DNA of 64,000 bases from Xanthomonas bonasiae (GCF_017163705.1 NZ_JAFIWB010000003.1:62001-126000), one strand, 5' to 3'. Shown: positions 9,120 through 18,530, counted from the stretch's first letter. Notes: a model not told the origin generated them from the sequence alone. Numbers and translations: made by a program.

Positions 9120-9968
9120 TCAGCGCTTGCGCATCACGATCAGGAAGTGATCGCCCATGTCGCGCAGCAGCGGCCAGCCGCCGATGCGATCGTCGAGCCG
9201 GCCCAGGCGCTCGCCCCAGCGCGGGTGGCGCCGGTAGTGGTCGACCAGGTACGGCGGCGGCAGGCACAGGCTGAGCGCGCGGTAGGAGTCCAGTTCGAAA
9301 TGCGCGGAGAAGGCGCGGTAGAACTCGCGCGGCAGGTAGTACCAGGTCCAGATGGTGTGCCCGTTCATGCCCACCGCGGTGACCCCGCGCGCGCCACGCA
9401 CCGCGGCGCGGCGGAAGCGCCCGCGCAGCGCGTAGTGCCCCACTTCCCACGGGCACAGGCGGCCGATCACCGAAAACACCAGGCGCCCGTCGCGGCGCAG
9501 CAGGCGCGCGCATTCGGCGGCGACCGCGGGCAGATCCGGCGCGCAGTTCAGCGGGCCGAAGTTGGAATACATGCCGTCGAACTCGCCGTCGAGGCGGTCC
9601 AGTTGCTGGATGCCGACGTGCGCCGCGCTGAGCCGCCCCTGCAGCGCCGGGTCCTGCGCCCGCTGCCGGGTGCGCGCCACCATCTGCGGCGACCAGTCGG
9701 TGGCCAGCACGCGATAGCCGCGTTGCGCGAACTCGTGGGCGTCCAGGCCGGTGCCGCAGCCCAGGTCGATCAGCCGTGCGCCGACCGGCAACTGCGCGGC
9801 CACCGTGTCCCACAAGGTGGTGCGCATGCGCTGGATCAGCTCGTTGTTGCCGCGCGGGCCGTCGTAGTCGGCGGCGACGCTATCGAAGGCGCGCTGGGTC
9901 TCCAGCAGCAGCGCCGGATCGATCGTCGCCGCGCGCGCAGCGGCGCCGGGCTTGCCATTCGCAGTCAC
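9120..9968 (-). CDS. class I SAM-dependent methyltransferase
   Basis: A 282-residue methyltransferase with motif I LIDLGCGTGLD at about residue 69 and VLATDWSPQM for the ribose-binding acid. The start is uncertain: I prefer GTG at 9968, which has GGAG suitably placed upstream; GTG at 9974 and a longer frame to 10022 are alternatives. It heads the lower part of the minus-strand run, 138 bases after the Wzz-like gene, and a copy of the ECF-type promoter motif lies in that gap. It probably starts its own transcript covering methyltransferase, amidohydrolase, methyltransferase, radical SAM and two GT4 genes. Confidence 0.8.
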   Translation of the reverse strand: MTANGKPGAAARAATIDPALLLETQRAFDSVAADYDGPRGNNELIQRMRTTLWDTVAAQLPVGARLIDLGCGTGLDAHEFAQRGYRVLATDWSPQMVARTRQRAQDPALQGRLSAAHVGIQQLDRLDGEFDGMYSNFGPLNCAPDLPAVAAECARLLRRDGRLVFSVIGRLCPWEVGHYALRGRFRRAAVRGARGVTAVGMNGHTIWTWYYLPREFYRAFSAHFELDSYRALSLCLPPPYLVDHYRRHPRWGERLGRLDDRIGGWPLLRDMGDHFLIVMRKR

Positions 9969-10045
9969 ATCCACTCTCCACTCGCCTGCCGTCGTCGTCG
10001 GGAATTGCCGTGCCGGCCGCAAGCGCGGATCGCACGGTATGCCAG

Positions 10046-10073
10046 TGAGTGCGGGTGGCGGGCGGTTTGGTTG
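10046..10073 (-). promoter_or_regulatory. ECF-type promoter motif, site 3
   Basis: On the minus strand: CAACC (10073-10069), AAA, then after 15 bases in total CGCAC (10053-10049) and TCA. It lies about 80 bases upstream of the GTG start at 9968, in the only sizeable gap of the minus-strand run. It matches site 1 in the CGCAC-TCA half and site 2 in the AAA triplet. Confidence 0.5.
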
Positions 10074-10106
10074 AATCGCCGTGAGCGGCGTCGGTGGTCT
10101 TCGCGC

Positions 10107-10964
10107 TTATGCGCCGCTGCCGGCCGGCGCAGGCTGCGGCATGCGTGCGGCCTGCCGGCGCCGCAGCGCGTTGCGGACGATCGCGGCGAACACGCCAAGC
10201 CCGACGCCCAGCATCAGCCCCACCGCCAGCACCAGCACCGGATTGGGAAATGCGGGGCGTTCGGGCACGTAGGCCGCCCATGGCGCGGAGGTGTCGTAGG
10301 TATAGCGTGCGCCGAGCCGGGCCAGCAGGTCGTCGCGCTCGGACTTCAGGCTGCGGATGGTCGCGTTCTTCTCCGACAGCAGCATGTTGCCGAGCAATTG
10401 CTGCTCGACGCTGCCCTTGCCCTCGGCCTGCTGTTGCAGCAGGCGCGCGCGCTCGGCCTGGGTCGTAGCGAGTTCGCTGCCGATGTCCTGCAGGCGTTCG
10501 CGCGTCTGCTGCATCGGCACGGCCTGGATGCGCCGGTGCAGTGCCTGCAGCTGCGCCGTGGTCGCCGTGGCCAGGGCGCGCGCCTGCTGCGCCGAATCGG
10601 CACGCAGGCTCAATTCGATCAGGTTGGCGTAGGGATCCGGGTCCAGCTTCAGGCTGCTGCGGTACAGCGCAGCCTCGCGCCCGTTCAACGGCAGGCCCAG
10701 GCTCTGCAGCACCTGGTCCTGGAACAGCCGGGTCTTGATCCGCTCGATCACGCGCTGGAACGGCTCCAGCTTGGGATCGCGCCCGGCCGGGGTCGGGCCG
10801 AATTCGCCGACCTGCACCCACGCGGTGGCCTGCCACTGGCGCGTGGCGCCATGCAGGAAGGCGAACGCCAGCGCCAGCGCGGCGAGCAGCGGCAGCACGC
10901 ACCATCTCCACTCGCGCCGCAGGATCCGCCACAGGTCGATCAGGTAGATTTCGTCTTCTTTCAT
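10107..10964 (-). CDS. Wzz-type chain-length determinant protein
   Basis: A 285-residue inner-membrane protein of the polysaccharide co-polymerase type. It has a transmembrane segment near residues 20-40, a long periplasmic coiled-coil-rich middle (about residues 45-240, with a conserved-looking ARLGARYTYDTSAPWA) and a second transmembrane segment near 245-265 (PNPVLVLAVGLMLGVGLGVF). No cytoplasmic tyrosine-kinase domain is attached. Such proteins set glycan chain length together with a Wzy polymerase and Wzx flippase, both of which have candidates just upstream. Its ATG overlaps the polymerase-like gene by four bases. Confidence 0.82.
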   Translation of the reverse strand: MKEDEIYLIDLWRILRREWRWCVLPLLAALALAFAFLHGATRQWQATAWVQVGEFGPTPAGRDPKLEPFQRVIERIKTRLFQDQVLQSLGLPLNGREAALYRSSLKLDPDPYANLIELSLRADSAQQARALATATTAQLQALHRRIQAVPMQQTRERLQDIGSELATTQAERARLLQQQAEGKGSVEQQLLGNMLLSEKNATIRSLKSERDDLLARLGARYTYDTSAPWAAYVPERPAFPNPVLVLAVGLMLGVGLGVFAAIVRNALRRRQAARMPQPAPAGSGA

Positions 10965-12145
10965 GGCAAGGCACTTCCCGGAGAAAAAGGTGGCGACGGC
11001 GCCTGCCCCGCCCCGCCCGGCGCCGTCAGCGCCGCGCGGCGGTTCGGCAGCAGCGCGCTGCAGGCGTGCAGGACCAGGCACAGCACGATGAAGCCGGCGT
11101 TGGTCCAGGTGAAGGCCTGCGGCGCGAACGGCGACATCAGGCAGGCGTAGGCGATGCGCAGGAACACCAGCAGGTTGAACAGCGACACCGTGCTGCCGAG
11201 CAGGCGCACGCTCCACAGCAGCGCCGCGTACAGCGCCAGCATCGCCGCCAGCGCGGCGCCGGCGCCGCCGGCCAGCAGGAACGGGAAGAATTCGGTGCCG
11301 ACGTTGATGTTCGGCGCATCCAGCGGAATGCCGGTGCCGGCGGTGGCGATCGAGCCGCTCAGCGGCACCAGCTGGTTGACCAGGAAGCTGGCGTTGACGT
11401 AGTCCTTGGCCAGCATCGCGCCGAAGTTGTACGGGCCGGCGCCGATGTACAGCAGCAGCCACTTGATGCCTTGCGGCGCGGCGCGGTACAGCGCGCCGAA
11501 CGGCAGCGTCACCGAATCCAGCGACCCCGAACGCAGCGTGCCCAGCAGCGAGAACGCCGCGCCGCCGGCGACCAGCAACGCCACGATGGCCTTCCACGGC
11601 ACCGGCCGCGCCGGATCGCGCCGCAGCAGCAGGAGCAGCGCGAAGCTGAACAACGCGGCGAAGATGCGGTTGCGGTCGATCACCAGCACCGGGAACACGA
11701 AGCCGGCGACGATCATCGCGTTGCGCAGCGCCTTGTCGCGCACGCACAGCAGCGCGATCGGCGGCAGGATCCAGCACATGTTGGACAGGTGCCGCACGTG
11801 CGAATGCAGCGGCGTCAGGTCGGCATACGCGGAGGGATTGGTGAACAGCGGGATCGGGAACAGCGCCAGGTCCAGCACGCACAACACGCCGACCAGCGCG
11901 GCCAGGCACAGCGCGACGAAGGCCTCGCGCGTGCCGGCATAGCGGCGCGCGCGAAACGCGGCCAGCGACGGCAGGCGGATGCCGTGCAGCGCATCCAGCA
12001 ACAGCGTCGCGGCGGCCGCGGCGGCCAGCAAGGCGATGCCGGCGGCATAGCCGGGCGGCAGATCGAAGCTGAGCAGGGTCAGCGCGCAACTGAACAGCAG
12101 CGGCAGGCCGAAATAGCTCGACGGCAGGCGCAACAGGCGTTTCAT
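10961..12145 (-). CDS. polytopic membrane protein, probable glycan polymerase (Wzy-like)
   Basis: A 394-residue, very hydrophobic protein with about ten predicted membrane segments and a large loop around residues 195-280 (GAGPYNFGAMLAKDYVNAS). Size, topology and its place between GT2/flippase and Wzz genes fit an O-antigen or exopolysaccharide polymerase, a family known for very weak sequence conservation. I see no definitive Wzy motif, so the function is inferred from context. Start and stop overlap neighbouring genes by four bases on both sides. Confidence 0.65.
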   Translation of the reverse strand: MKRLLRLPSSYFGLPLLFSCALTLLSFDLPPGYAAGIALLAAAAAATLLLDALHGIRLPSLAAFRARRYAGTREAFVALCLAALVGVLCVLDLALFPIPLFTNPSAYADLTPLHSHVRHLSNMCWILPPIALLCVRDKALRNAMIVAGFVFPVLVIDRNRIFAALFSFALLLLLRRDPARPVPWKAIVALLVAGGAAFSLLGTLRSGSLDSVTLPFGALYRAAPQGIKWLLLYIGAGPYNFGAMLAKDYVNASFLVNQLVPLSGSIATAGTGIPLDAPNINVGTEFFPFLLAGGAGAALAAMLALYAALLWSVRLLGSTVSLFNLLVFLRIAYACLMSPFAPQAFTWTNAGFIVLCLVLHACSALLPNRRAALTAPGGAGQAPSPPFSPGSALP

Positions 12146-13083
12146 GCGCGCTCCGCCAGCGGCGCCGCTGCGGCCGGCCGCAGGCGTGCCAGCAGCGACA
12201 GCCAGGCATGCGCCAGCAGGTGGCCGCCCAGCGCCGCCGGCTGCCGCCGCAGGAACGCGATCTTGGCCGCGATGTAGTGCGCCTGCGCATGCAGCAGCGT
12301 GCGGCATGGGGGATCGAACAGCGCAGCGCGGCGCAGCGCCACCTGCCGCGACTCGGTCAGATTGGCCAGACGGCTGGGCAGGTGCCGGGTCCTGCTGGCG
12401 TTGGCGCCGTGCAGCCGGTAGGCGCAGACGCCGACGTCGATGAAGCCCAGCGCGTCGCGCGCGACCAGGCGCAGGAAGAAGTCCCAGTCCTCGATGTGCA
12501 GCTCTTCGTCCCAGGCCACGCGCGCCTGCAGCGCGCTGCGCCGCACCAGGGCCACGGCCCCGCTCACCGCCCAGTGCCGGATCACCGCGCGGCGGATGCC
12601 GGCGTCGCTCAGGTACAGGCGTTTGTCCACGCCGTGCAGGTCGCGCATGCTGCTCTGGTGGAGCAGGCGCCCGTCCGCGTCGACCACGACCGCATCGCCG
12701 ATCACCGCGGTCTTCTCCGGCGAGGCGCGCAGATAGGCGACCTGCGCGGCCAGACCGCCCGGCAGCAGATAGTCGTCGCTGGCACCCAGGCGCAGGAACT
12801 CGCCGCTGGCCATCGCCACCAGGTGGTTCAGCGTGGCGGCGATGCCGCGGTTCTCGCGCGGCCAGAACCGCACCGGCAGGCGCTGTCCGTGCAGCGCGAT
12901 CCACTCGGCGATGCGCGCGGCGGTAGCGTCGCTGGAGCCGTCGTCGACGATCACCAGTTCCTTGTTCGGATACGGATCCTCCAGCACGCTGTCCAGGCAG
13001 CGCTGCACGAAGCGTTCGTGGTTGTACGCCGGCACCAGCACGGACACCAGCGGCACGTCGTGATGCGGTCCAAGCTCGGCCAT
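12142..13083 (-). CDS. glycosyltransferase family 2
   Basis: A 313-residue GT-A enzyme. The nucleotide-sugar-binding N terminus reads VSVLVPAYNHERFVQRCLDSVL with VIVDDGSSD following (about residues 12-60), and the metal-binding acidic motif appears in GASDDYLL at about residue 108. The catalytic-base region is in HIEDWDFFLRL at about 205. It is likely to act on the cytoplasmic side, adding a sugar to a lipid-linked repeat unit. It overlaps the flippase stop by one base and the polymerase-like gene by four. Confidence 0.88.
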   Translation of the reverse strand: MAELGPHHDVPLVSVLVPAYNHERFVQRCLDSVLEDPYPNKELVIVDDGSSDATAARIAEWIALHGQRLPVRFWPRENRGIAATLNHLVAMASGEFLRLGASDDYLLPGGLAAQVAYLRASPEKTAVIGDAVVVDADGRLLHQSSMRDLHGVDKRLYLSDAGIRRAVIRHWAVSGAVALVRRSALQARVAWDEELHIEDWDFFLRLVARDALGFIDVGVCAYRLHGANASRTRHLPSRLANLTESRQVALRRAALFDPPCRTLLHAQAHYIAAKIAFLRRQPAALGGHLLAHAWLSLLARLRPAAAAPLAERA

Positions 13084-14336
13084 CAGCGCAACCCTCCCAG
13101 ATAGCGCCGCACCACCACGACGTTGAACGCCAGGTACAGCGCATAGTTGACTGCGAATGCGTAGGCCGCCCCGATCAGGCCCATGCGCGCGGTGAACAGA
13201 TAGACCAGTCCCAGATAGCTGGCGGCGAACACGCATTCGGAGATCACGAACAGCCGCGTCATCGCCTTGGCCAGCATCAGGTACGACAGCACGAACGAGG
13301 CGATCTTGATCACGTCGCCGACCAGCTGCGGCGCGTACAGCGGCGCGGCGGCGGCGAAGTCGGCGGCGAACAGCAGCCGGGTGAGCCAGTCGCGGCACAG
13401 GTAGATCGCCGCGGCCAGGGCGATCACCGCCGGCAGCACGTAGCGGTAGGCGGTACGCAATTCCAGCAGCAGCCCGGCGCGATCGCGCAACGCCGCCAGC
13501 TTGGGCAGGTAATAGACGTTGATCGCGGTGGTGAAGAACAGCAGGTAGGCCTCGGAGACCTTGCTCACCGCCTGCCAGTAACCGACCTGCTGCCAGCCGA
13601 AGGTCTCGGCCAGATGGTCGCGCACGCCGATGTTGACCAGCAGCGGCAGCAGCGCCGAGGTCAGCGTCATCACCGAGAACGCGGCCAGGCGCCGGGTCAT
13701 TTCCGCATCGAAGCGGATGCGCAGCATGTCGCGGCGGAAGTACGGGCTGCGCCGCAACGTCGGCAGGCCGGCGCACAGCCACAGCACCTGCCCGGCGACC
13801 AGCGCCAGCAGCGCGCCGTACAGCTGCAGCCAGCGCGATAGCCACAGCACCACCAGCACGCTGAGCACCGAGCCGGCGACCTGGATGAAGGCCAGCCGGC
13901 GCACGTCCATGAAGCCGTTGACCACGGCCAGGATGTAGTTGACCAGGGCGATGCCGAGCTGGGCCACGGCCAGCACGCAGATCAGGCTCTGGTACTGCGG
14001 ATCGCCGAGCAGGCGTTGCGCGATCTGGCGGCTGAACAGCAGCGCGAGCACGCCCATCACGCACGCGGTGCAGCACGCATAGCCCAGCGCCGCACCGAGC
14101 AGCCGCGCCAGTGTCTGCGCATCGTCGCGGTACTCGGCCACGTACTTGACGATGCCCGCACCGATGCCGCCGCCGGCCAGCACCGCCAGCAGCGACATCA
14201 GGCTGGTGAACTGGCCGAGCCGGGCCACGCCGGCCGGCCCCGCGTAGACGGCGACCAGCTTGAGCACCAGCAACGCGGCCAGCAGCTTGGCCGCGGTGGC
14301 CGCGCCGCTGTACAGGCCGCTGCGCAGCACGTTCAT
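13083..14336 (-). CDS. Wzx/WzxE-type flippase (MOP superfamily)
   Basis: A 417-residue membrane protein with about 12 predicted helices, beginning [21 protein letters not shown]. The segment [14 protein letters not shown] at about residues 33-46 is typical of WzxE/O-antigen translocases. It would move the undecaprenyl-linked repeat unit across the inner membrane. Its start overlaps the aminotransferase gene by four bases, consistent with one transcript. Only the flipped glycan is unknown. Confidence 0.85.
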   Translation of the reverse strand: MNVLRSGLYSGAATAAKLLAALLVLKLVAVYAGPAGVARLGQFTSLMSLLAVLAGGGIGAGIVKYVAEYRDDAQTLARLLGAALGYACCTACVMGVLALLFSRQIAQRLLGDPQYQSLICVLAVAQLGIALVNYILAVVNGFMDVRRLAFIQVAGSVLSVLVVLWLSRWLQLYGALLALVAGQVLWLCAGLPTLRRSPYFRRDMLRIRFDAEMTRRLAAFSVMTLTSALLPLLVNIGVRDHLAETFGWQQVGYWQAVSKVSEAYLLFFTTAINVYYLPKLAALRDRAGLLLELRTAYRYVLPAVIALAAAIYLCRDWLTRLLFAADFAAAAPLYAPQLVGDVIKIASFVLSYLMLAKAMTRLFVISECVFAASYLGLVYLFTARMGLIGAAYAFAVNYALYLAFNVVVVRRYLGGLR

Positions 14337-15448
14337 GCCGCCATCGCCTCGAATTCCAGGCAGGCTGCGATCACCTGTTCCACCGCATCCGCGTCCAGGG
14401 TCGGCCCGATCGGCAGGCTCAGCACCTCGCGATGCAACTGCTCGCATAGCGGCAGGCTGAGTCCGCTCAGTGCGGCATAGGCCGGCTGCCGGTGCGGCGG
14501 CTGAGGATAGTGCACCAGGCAGTGGATGCCGCTGGCCAGCAGATGGCGCTGCAGCGCGTCGCGCCGGGCGCAACGCACCACGAACAGATGCCAGGCGTGG
14601 GCCGCATCGTCGGCCACCTGCGGCAACTGCAGCTGCGGATGCACGATGCCTGCGCGGTAGCGCCGCGCCACATCGCGGCGCAGGGCGATGTCGGCATCCA
14701 GGTAGTTCAGCTTGACCCGCAGCAACGCCGCCTGCATTTCGTCCAGGCGCGAGTTCACGCCTTGCACCAGGTGCCGGTACTTGATGTCCGACCCGTAGTT
14801 GCGCAGCATCCGGATCTGCGCGGCCAGCGCGGCATCGTCGGTCGTCACCGCGCCGCCGTCACCGAGCGCGCCCAGGTTCTTGCCGGGGAAGAAACTGAAA
14901 CCGGCGGCGTCGCCGAAACTGCCGGCGTGGCGCCCGTGCCGGCGCGCGCCGTGGGCCTGCGCCGCGTCCTCGATCAGCAGCAGGCCATGCTGTCGCGCCA
15001 GCGTTCGCAGCGCCGCCATGTCCGCCAGCTGGCCGTACAGGTGCACCGCCATTATCGCCCGCGTGCGCGGGCCGATCGCGCGTTCCACGCTGGCTGGGTC
15101 CAGGTTGAAGCTGACCGGATCCGGCTCCACCGGCACCGGCAGCAGCCGGTTCTCGCTGATCGCCAGGAAGCTGGCGATGAAGGTGTTGCCCGGCACGATC
15201 ACCTCGTCGCCGTCGCGCAGCCGGCCCAGTTCGCGGTAGCCGCGCAGGATCAGGGTCAGCGCGTCCATGCCGTTGCCCACGCCGATCGCATGTTCGGTGC
15301 CGCAATAGCCGGCGAATTCGCGCTCGAACGCGTCCAGTTCCGCGCCCAGCACGTACCAGCCCGAGTCGATGACCCGTGCTGCCGCGGCCTTCAGTTCGTC
15401 GGCGTAGCGGGCGTTGAGCGCGCGCAGGTCCAGGAACGGCACGCTCAT
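14333..15448 (-). CDS. DegT/StrS sugar aminotransferase, FdtB-like
   Basis: A 371-residue PLP enzyme of the DegT/DnrJ/EryC1/StrS family. It starts [19 protein letters not shown], and the PLP lysine lies in [14 protein letters not shown] at about residue 185, preceded by [11 protein letters not shown]. Together with the FdtA-like isomerase and the acetyltransferase in the same run, it should aminate dTDP-3-keto-6-deoxyhexose at C3, giving dTDP-Fuc3N or dTDP-Qui3N. The related Xanthomonas campestris protein is WxcK. Galacto versus gluco product cannot be decided here. Confidence 0.85.
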   Translation of the reverse strand: MSVPFLDLRALNARYADELKAAAARVIDSGWYVLGAELDAFEREFAGYCGTEHAIGVGNGMDALTLILRGYRELGRLRDGDEVIVPGNTFIASFLAISENRLLPVPVEPDPVSFNLDPASVERAIGPRTRAIMAVHLYGQLADMAALRTLARQHGLLLIEDAAQAHGARRHGRHAGSFGDAAGFSFFPGKNLGALGDGGAVTTDDAALAAQIRMLRNYGSDIKYRHLVQGVNSRLDEMQAALLRVKLNYLDADIALRRDVARRYRAGIVHPQLQLPQVADDAAHAWHLFVVRCARRDALQRHLLASGIHCLVHYPQPPHRQPAYAALSGLSLPLCEQLHREVLSLPIGPTLDADAVEQVIAACLEFEAMAA

Positions 15449-16380
15449 CGCAGGTCCCAGGCGTAGAAATCGTGAACCACGCCGCGCGCGCCGAAGCGCT
15501 CCTTCTGCGTGACCAGGCCGTCGTTGAGCACCTGGCCCTGCTGCTCGGTGGAAATGCCGAGGCTGAAGTAGTCGCGCTGCGCGTAGCGGTCTTCGATCAG
15601 CTCGGCCAGCAGCAGACTCAGCGCGTCCACGCGCCGGCCCTGCTCGGAGCAGGCCAGGTACTGGGCGTGCACCACGCGGCCGAAGTCGTACAGCAGCGTG
15701 CCGGCCAGCAGCGTCTCGCCATCACGCACTTCGTACAGCACCAGGTGTTCCGGGAAGCGCCCGCACAACAGGCGCAGTTCCTGCAGGCTGTGGGTGGGCG
15801 TGGCGCCGTGGCGCTGCAGCACCTCGCTCAGCAGCGCATGGAACGGCGCCGGATCGCCGCCGCGCTGCACGCGCAGGCCGGCCTTGCGCGCCTTGCCGAC
15901 CGAGCGCCGCCGTTCGGCGGCGAAGCGCGGCGGCTCGCGCAAGGCGATCGCCGAAGACAGGTCGCGGCGCTGCAGGCGCGCACCGAGCCGATGCAAGGCG
16001 TAAAGATCCTCTTCCGCAGGCGTGGCATGGAACAGGTGCGGCACCGCCTTGTACAGCAGCTCGCGTACGCCGCGGGCGCGGTAATGCGCGGCGATCTGCT
16101 TGAACACGTCCAGCGTCGCCGCCGCGCGCAGGGCATGCGCGGACAGCAGCCCGGCATAGCTCAGCCCGGCATGGCTGACCACGCGCGTGCCGTCGATGTT
16201 GGCCGGGAACGCGGCCACCAGCGTACCGCCGCGTTCGACCAGCAGCGAGGCGTCGACGAAGCGCTCGGCGTGGTAGTCCATGTAGCCGCGCCGGTGCAGC
16301 AGGTTGCCGTTGCGGGATTCGGCGATCAACGCGTCCCAGGCCGGCGCATCCTCGGCGCGATAGGGCCTAACCGAATACAT
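15445..16380 (-). CDS. GNAT/FemAB-like acyltransferase
   Basis: A 311-residue protein with two GNAT-like halves. The N-terminal part ([19 protein letters not shown]) and the C-terminal part ([21 protein letters not shown], then [12 protein letters not shown]) resemble FemAB-type acetyl- or aminoacyltransferases found in polysaccharide loci. It overlaps the upstream beta-propeller gene by 14 bases and the aminotransferase gene by four. It could acylate an amino sugar or an intermediate; the substrate is unknown. Confidence 0.72.
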   Translation of the reverse strand: MYSVRPYRAEDAPAWDALIAESRNGNLLHRRGYMDYHAERFVDASLLVERGGTLVAAFPANIDGTRVVSHAGLSYAGLLSAHALRAAATLDVFKQIAAHYRARGVRELLYKAVPHLFHATPAEEDLYALHRLGARLQRRDLSSAIALREPPRFAAERRRSVGKARKAGLRVQRGGDPAPFHALLSEVLQRHGATPTHSLQELRLLCGRFPEHLVLYEVRDGETLLAGTLLYDFGRVVHAQYLACSEQGRRVDALSLLLAELIEDRYAQRDYFSLGISTEQQGQVLNDGLVTQKERFGARGVVHDFYAWDLR

Positions 16381-17326
16381 CGCCGCTCTCCTCGCCCGCA
16401 CCCTGCGCAAACGGCGCCATCGCCACGCCGAAGCCGTCGCGGCCCATGTCGTTGCCGTTGTAGAACATCAGCACGCGGTCGCGGTGCCGGATCAGCGCCG
16501 GATAGCACAGCGTGCGCGCGTCCCAGCCGCCGGGCGAGAGCGCCAGGCCGAAGGCGTCGTCGCAACGCTGCCAGTGGCGGCCGTCGTCGCTGCGCGCCAC
16601 ACCGGGGAAATACGCGCCGCCGATGTTGCCGCGGGTGAAGTACATCAGGTAGCCGCCCTGGTGGCGGTACACGCGCGGGCGGCCGATGCGGTATTCGCTG
16701 CCCTGCGGCTGCAGGCACGGCGTGTCCTGGCGCGGGATCGCCTGCAGGTCCTCGGTCTCGGCGTAGCGGATGTGGTAGCGCGGGAACGGCGTGCCGTCGA
16801 TCCATTCCCAATCGTCGCCGACCGCGTACCACAGTCGCCAGCGGCCGTCCTCGTAGCGTGCCGAATGCACCGCGGCGATGGTGCTGCGCCCGGGCGCACG
16901 GTCCAGCAGCGGCGTGTCCTGGCGCCGCTGGAACGTCTCGCCGCCGTCGCTGGACACCGCCAGCCCGGTGAAGGCCAGGAACTTGGCCTTGGCCACGCGC
17001 TGGAAACCGACATAGAACATGTACAGCCCGTCCGGCGCGGCGACCACGTCGCCGAGGATCATGCCGTTGTCGTCGAAGCAGCCGTCGCGGCCGATATCCA
17101 GCACCGGCGTGGCGCTGACCCGCACCACCCGGGTCGGGTCGTCGCCGCGCACGTCGACGTAGCCGATGCGGCTGATCCCGGCGTCGTCGCGGAAGCCGGC
17201 GTAGACGCGGATCAGCTCGGCGTCCAGGCGATGCGGGGTCGGCGTCAACGCCGAATGCCGCATCCAGCCGCCGACGCCGTCGCGTGCGGTGGCGAACGCC
17301 AGGCCGCGTTTGCTCCAGTCGAACAT
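16367..17326 (-). CDS. five-bladed beta-propeller, glycosidase-like protein
   Basis: A 319-residue protein with repeated blade-like patterns (LYMFYVGFQR, WRLWYAVGDDW, YLMYFTRGN, VLMFYNGNDMG), each with the aromatic/asparagine end seen in GH32/43-like beta-propellers. The spacing of the blades suggests five. No signal peptide is seen, so a cytoplasmic location is likely, which is odd for a hydrolase. Homologues of this kind occur in bacterial polysaccharide loci with undefined roles. It lies between the acetyltransferase and GNAT-like genes. Confidence 0.65.
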   Translation of the reverse strand: MFDWSKRGLAFATARDGVGGWMRHSALTPTPHRLDAELIRVYAGFRDDAGISRIGYVDVRGDDPTRVVRVSATPVLDIGRDGCFDDNGMILGDVVAAPDGLYMFYVGFQRVAKAKFLAFTGLAVSSDGGETFQRRQDTPLLDRAPGRSTIAAVHSARYEDGRWRLWYAVGDDWEWIDGTPFPRYHIRYAETEDLQAIPRQDTPCLQPQGSEYRIGRPRVYRHQGGYLMYFTRGNIGGAYFPGVARSDDGRHWQRCDDAFGLALSPGGWDARTLCYPALIRHRDRVLMFYNGNDMGRDGFGVAMAPFAQGAGEESGDVFG

Positions 17327-17330
17327 GGCG

Positions 17331-17996
17331 TCAGAGCGTCACGTCGAAGCTGGACTTGCCGGCCACCGCGCGCGCCGGCGCGCCGACGTAGACCCGGCCC
17401 GGCTCGGTGTCGCGGGTGACCAGCGCGCCGGCGCCGATCACGTTGTCCGCGGCAACCTTGACCCCGTCGCTGAAGGTGGCATTGACCCCGACGAAACTGC
17501 TCTGGCCGATCTCGCAGTAGCCGGAAATCACCGCATGCGAGGCGACGAACACATGGTCGTGGATCACCGTGCGGTGGCCGACGTGGTTGCCGCTCCACAG
17601 GATGCAGTTGTCGCCGATGCGGGTGAACGGCTGCACCACATTGCCTTCGAACACGAAGCAGTTCTCGCCCAGCTGCGCATTGCGCCAGACGAAGGCGTGC
17701 GAACTGACGTAGCTGGCCAGGCGATAGCCGCGGCGCTTGGTGTCGAGGAAGAACCGCGTACGCAGGCGGTTGAGGCCGCTGGCGGGAATCGCCACGAACG
17801 CCTCCACCTCGCCCGGCGGGTACAGCCGCTCCAGCTCCTCGTACGCCACCACCGGCCGTTCGGCCAGGATCGGCGCGGCGATGTAGGCGCGCTCGGCGCT
17901 GAAGGCCAGCACCTCGTAGTCGCTGTCGTGGCTGAAGTACTCGCAGGCGATCTGCGCCAGTTCGCCCGCACCGATGATGACCAGCGGTTTCGCCAT
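17331..17996 (-). CDS. NeuD/PglD-like sugar O- or N-acyltransferase
   Basis: A 221-residue protein with an N-terminal Rossmann-like domain (MAKPLVIIGAGELAQIACEYF) and a C-terminal left-handed beta-helix of hexapeptide repeats (from about residue 105: AQLGENCFVFEGNVVQPF onwards). This is the NeuD/PglD sialic-acid/amino-sugar acyltransferase architecture. The obvious role is N-acetylation of the 3-amino sugar made by the neighbouring FdtA- and FdtB-like enzymes. In X. campestris the acetyltransferase and isomerase are described as one fused WxcM protein; here they are separate. Confidence 0.8.
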   Translation of the reverse strand: MAKPLVIIGAGELAQIACEYFSHDSDYEVLAFSAERAYIAAPILAERPVVAYEELERLYPPGEVEAFVAIPASGLNRLRTRFFLDTKRRGYRLASYVSSHAFVWRNAQLGENCFVFEGNVVQPFTRIGDNCILWSGNHVGHRTVIHDHVFVASHAVISGYCEIGQSSFVGVNATFSDGVKVAADNVIGAGALVTRDTEPGRVYVGAPARAVAGKSSFDVTL

Positions 17997-18000
17997 GGCC

Positions 18001-18417
18001 CTACGCCTCCTGCCTGCGTTCGCCCGCGGCTTCGCGCAGGAACTCGTCGTAGTCGAGGATGTAGTCGGCCGGATCGTAGGCCTGGTCGGCCAGCACCATC
18101 AGCACGCAGTCGGCGCTGAAGTCGTACAGGTCGCGCCACACCATGCTGCCGAGCAGCAGGCCCTGGCAAGGGTCGTCGAGCACCACCTGCACCGGTCCGC
18201 TGCCGTCGTCGAGCAGGAACGATACCGAGCCATGCAGGGCCACCGCCAATTGATTCAGATGGCGGTGCGCGTGCTGGCCGCGGTGCACGCCGTGCTTGGT
18301 GGCGAACAGGTAGTACACGCGCCGGATGTCGAAGGGCACGTCGCGTTGCTGCTCCAGGGCCACGAGCAGACCGCGCTCGTCGCCGTGCGTACGCAACTGG
18401 ATTCGTTCGATTGCCAT
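18001..18417 (-). CDS. sugar 3,4-ketoisomerase, FdtA/WxcM-like
   Basis: A 138-residue cupin. The core RRVYYLFATKHGVHRGQHAHR and NQLAVALHGSVSFLLDDG (about residues 30-75) matches the WxcM/FdtA family (PF05523). The enzyme converts dTDP-4-keto-6-deoxyglucose to the 3-keto isomer for C3 amination. It is the first gene of the upper minus-strand run, and a copy of the ECF-type motif is about 43 bases upstream of its ATG. It is complete for the family. Confidence 0.85.
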   Translation of the reverse strand: MAIERIQLRTHGDERGLLVALEQQRDVPFDIRRVYYLFATKHGVHRGQHAHRHLNQLAVALHGSVSFLLDDGSGPVQVVLDDPCQGLLLGSMVWRDLYDFSADCVLMVLADQAYDPADYILDYDEFLREAAGERRQEA

Positions 18418-18456
18418 AGTGTGTCCGACACGGACTCCGACGCGGAGTTACCAGGC

Positions 18457-18484
18457 TGAGTGCCGCCGGCCTGCGGAAAGGTTG
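18457..18484 (-). promoter_or_regulatory. ECF-type promoter motif, site 4
   Basis: On the minus strand: CAACC (18484-18480), TTT, and after 15 bases in total GGCAC (18464-18460) and TCA. It faces the FdtA-like gene. Site 5 lies just to the right on the other strand, so this 250-base gap has two diverging copies and nothing else I can name. Confidence 0.55.
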
Positions 18485-18530
18485 CGCCATGCCATCGCAG
18501 CGCGATCCGAAGGCGGCCGCCACGCCGACG

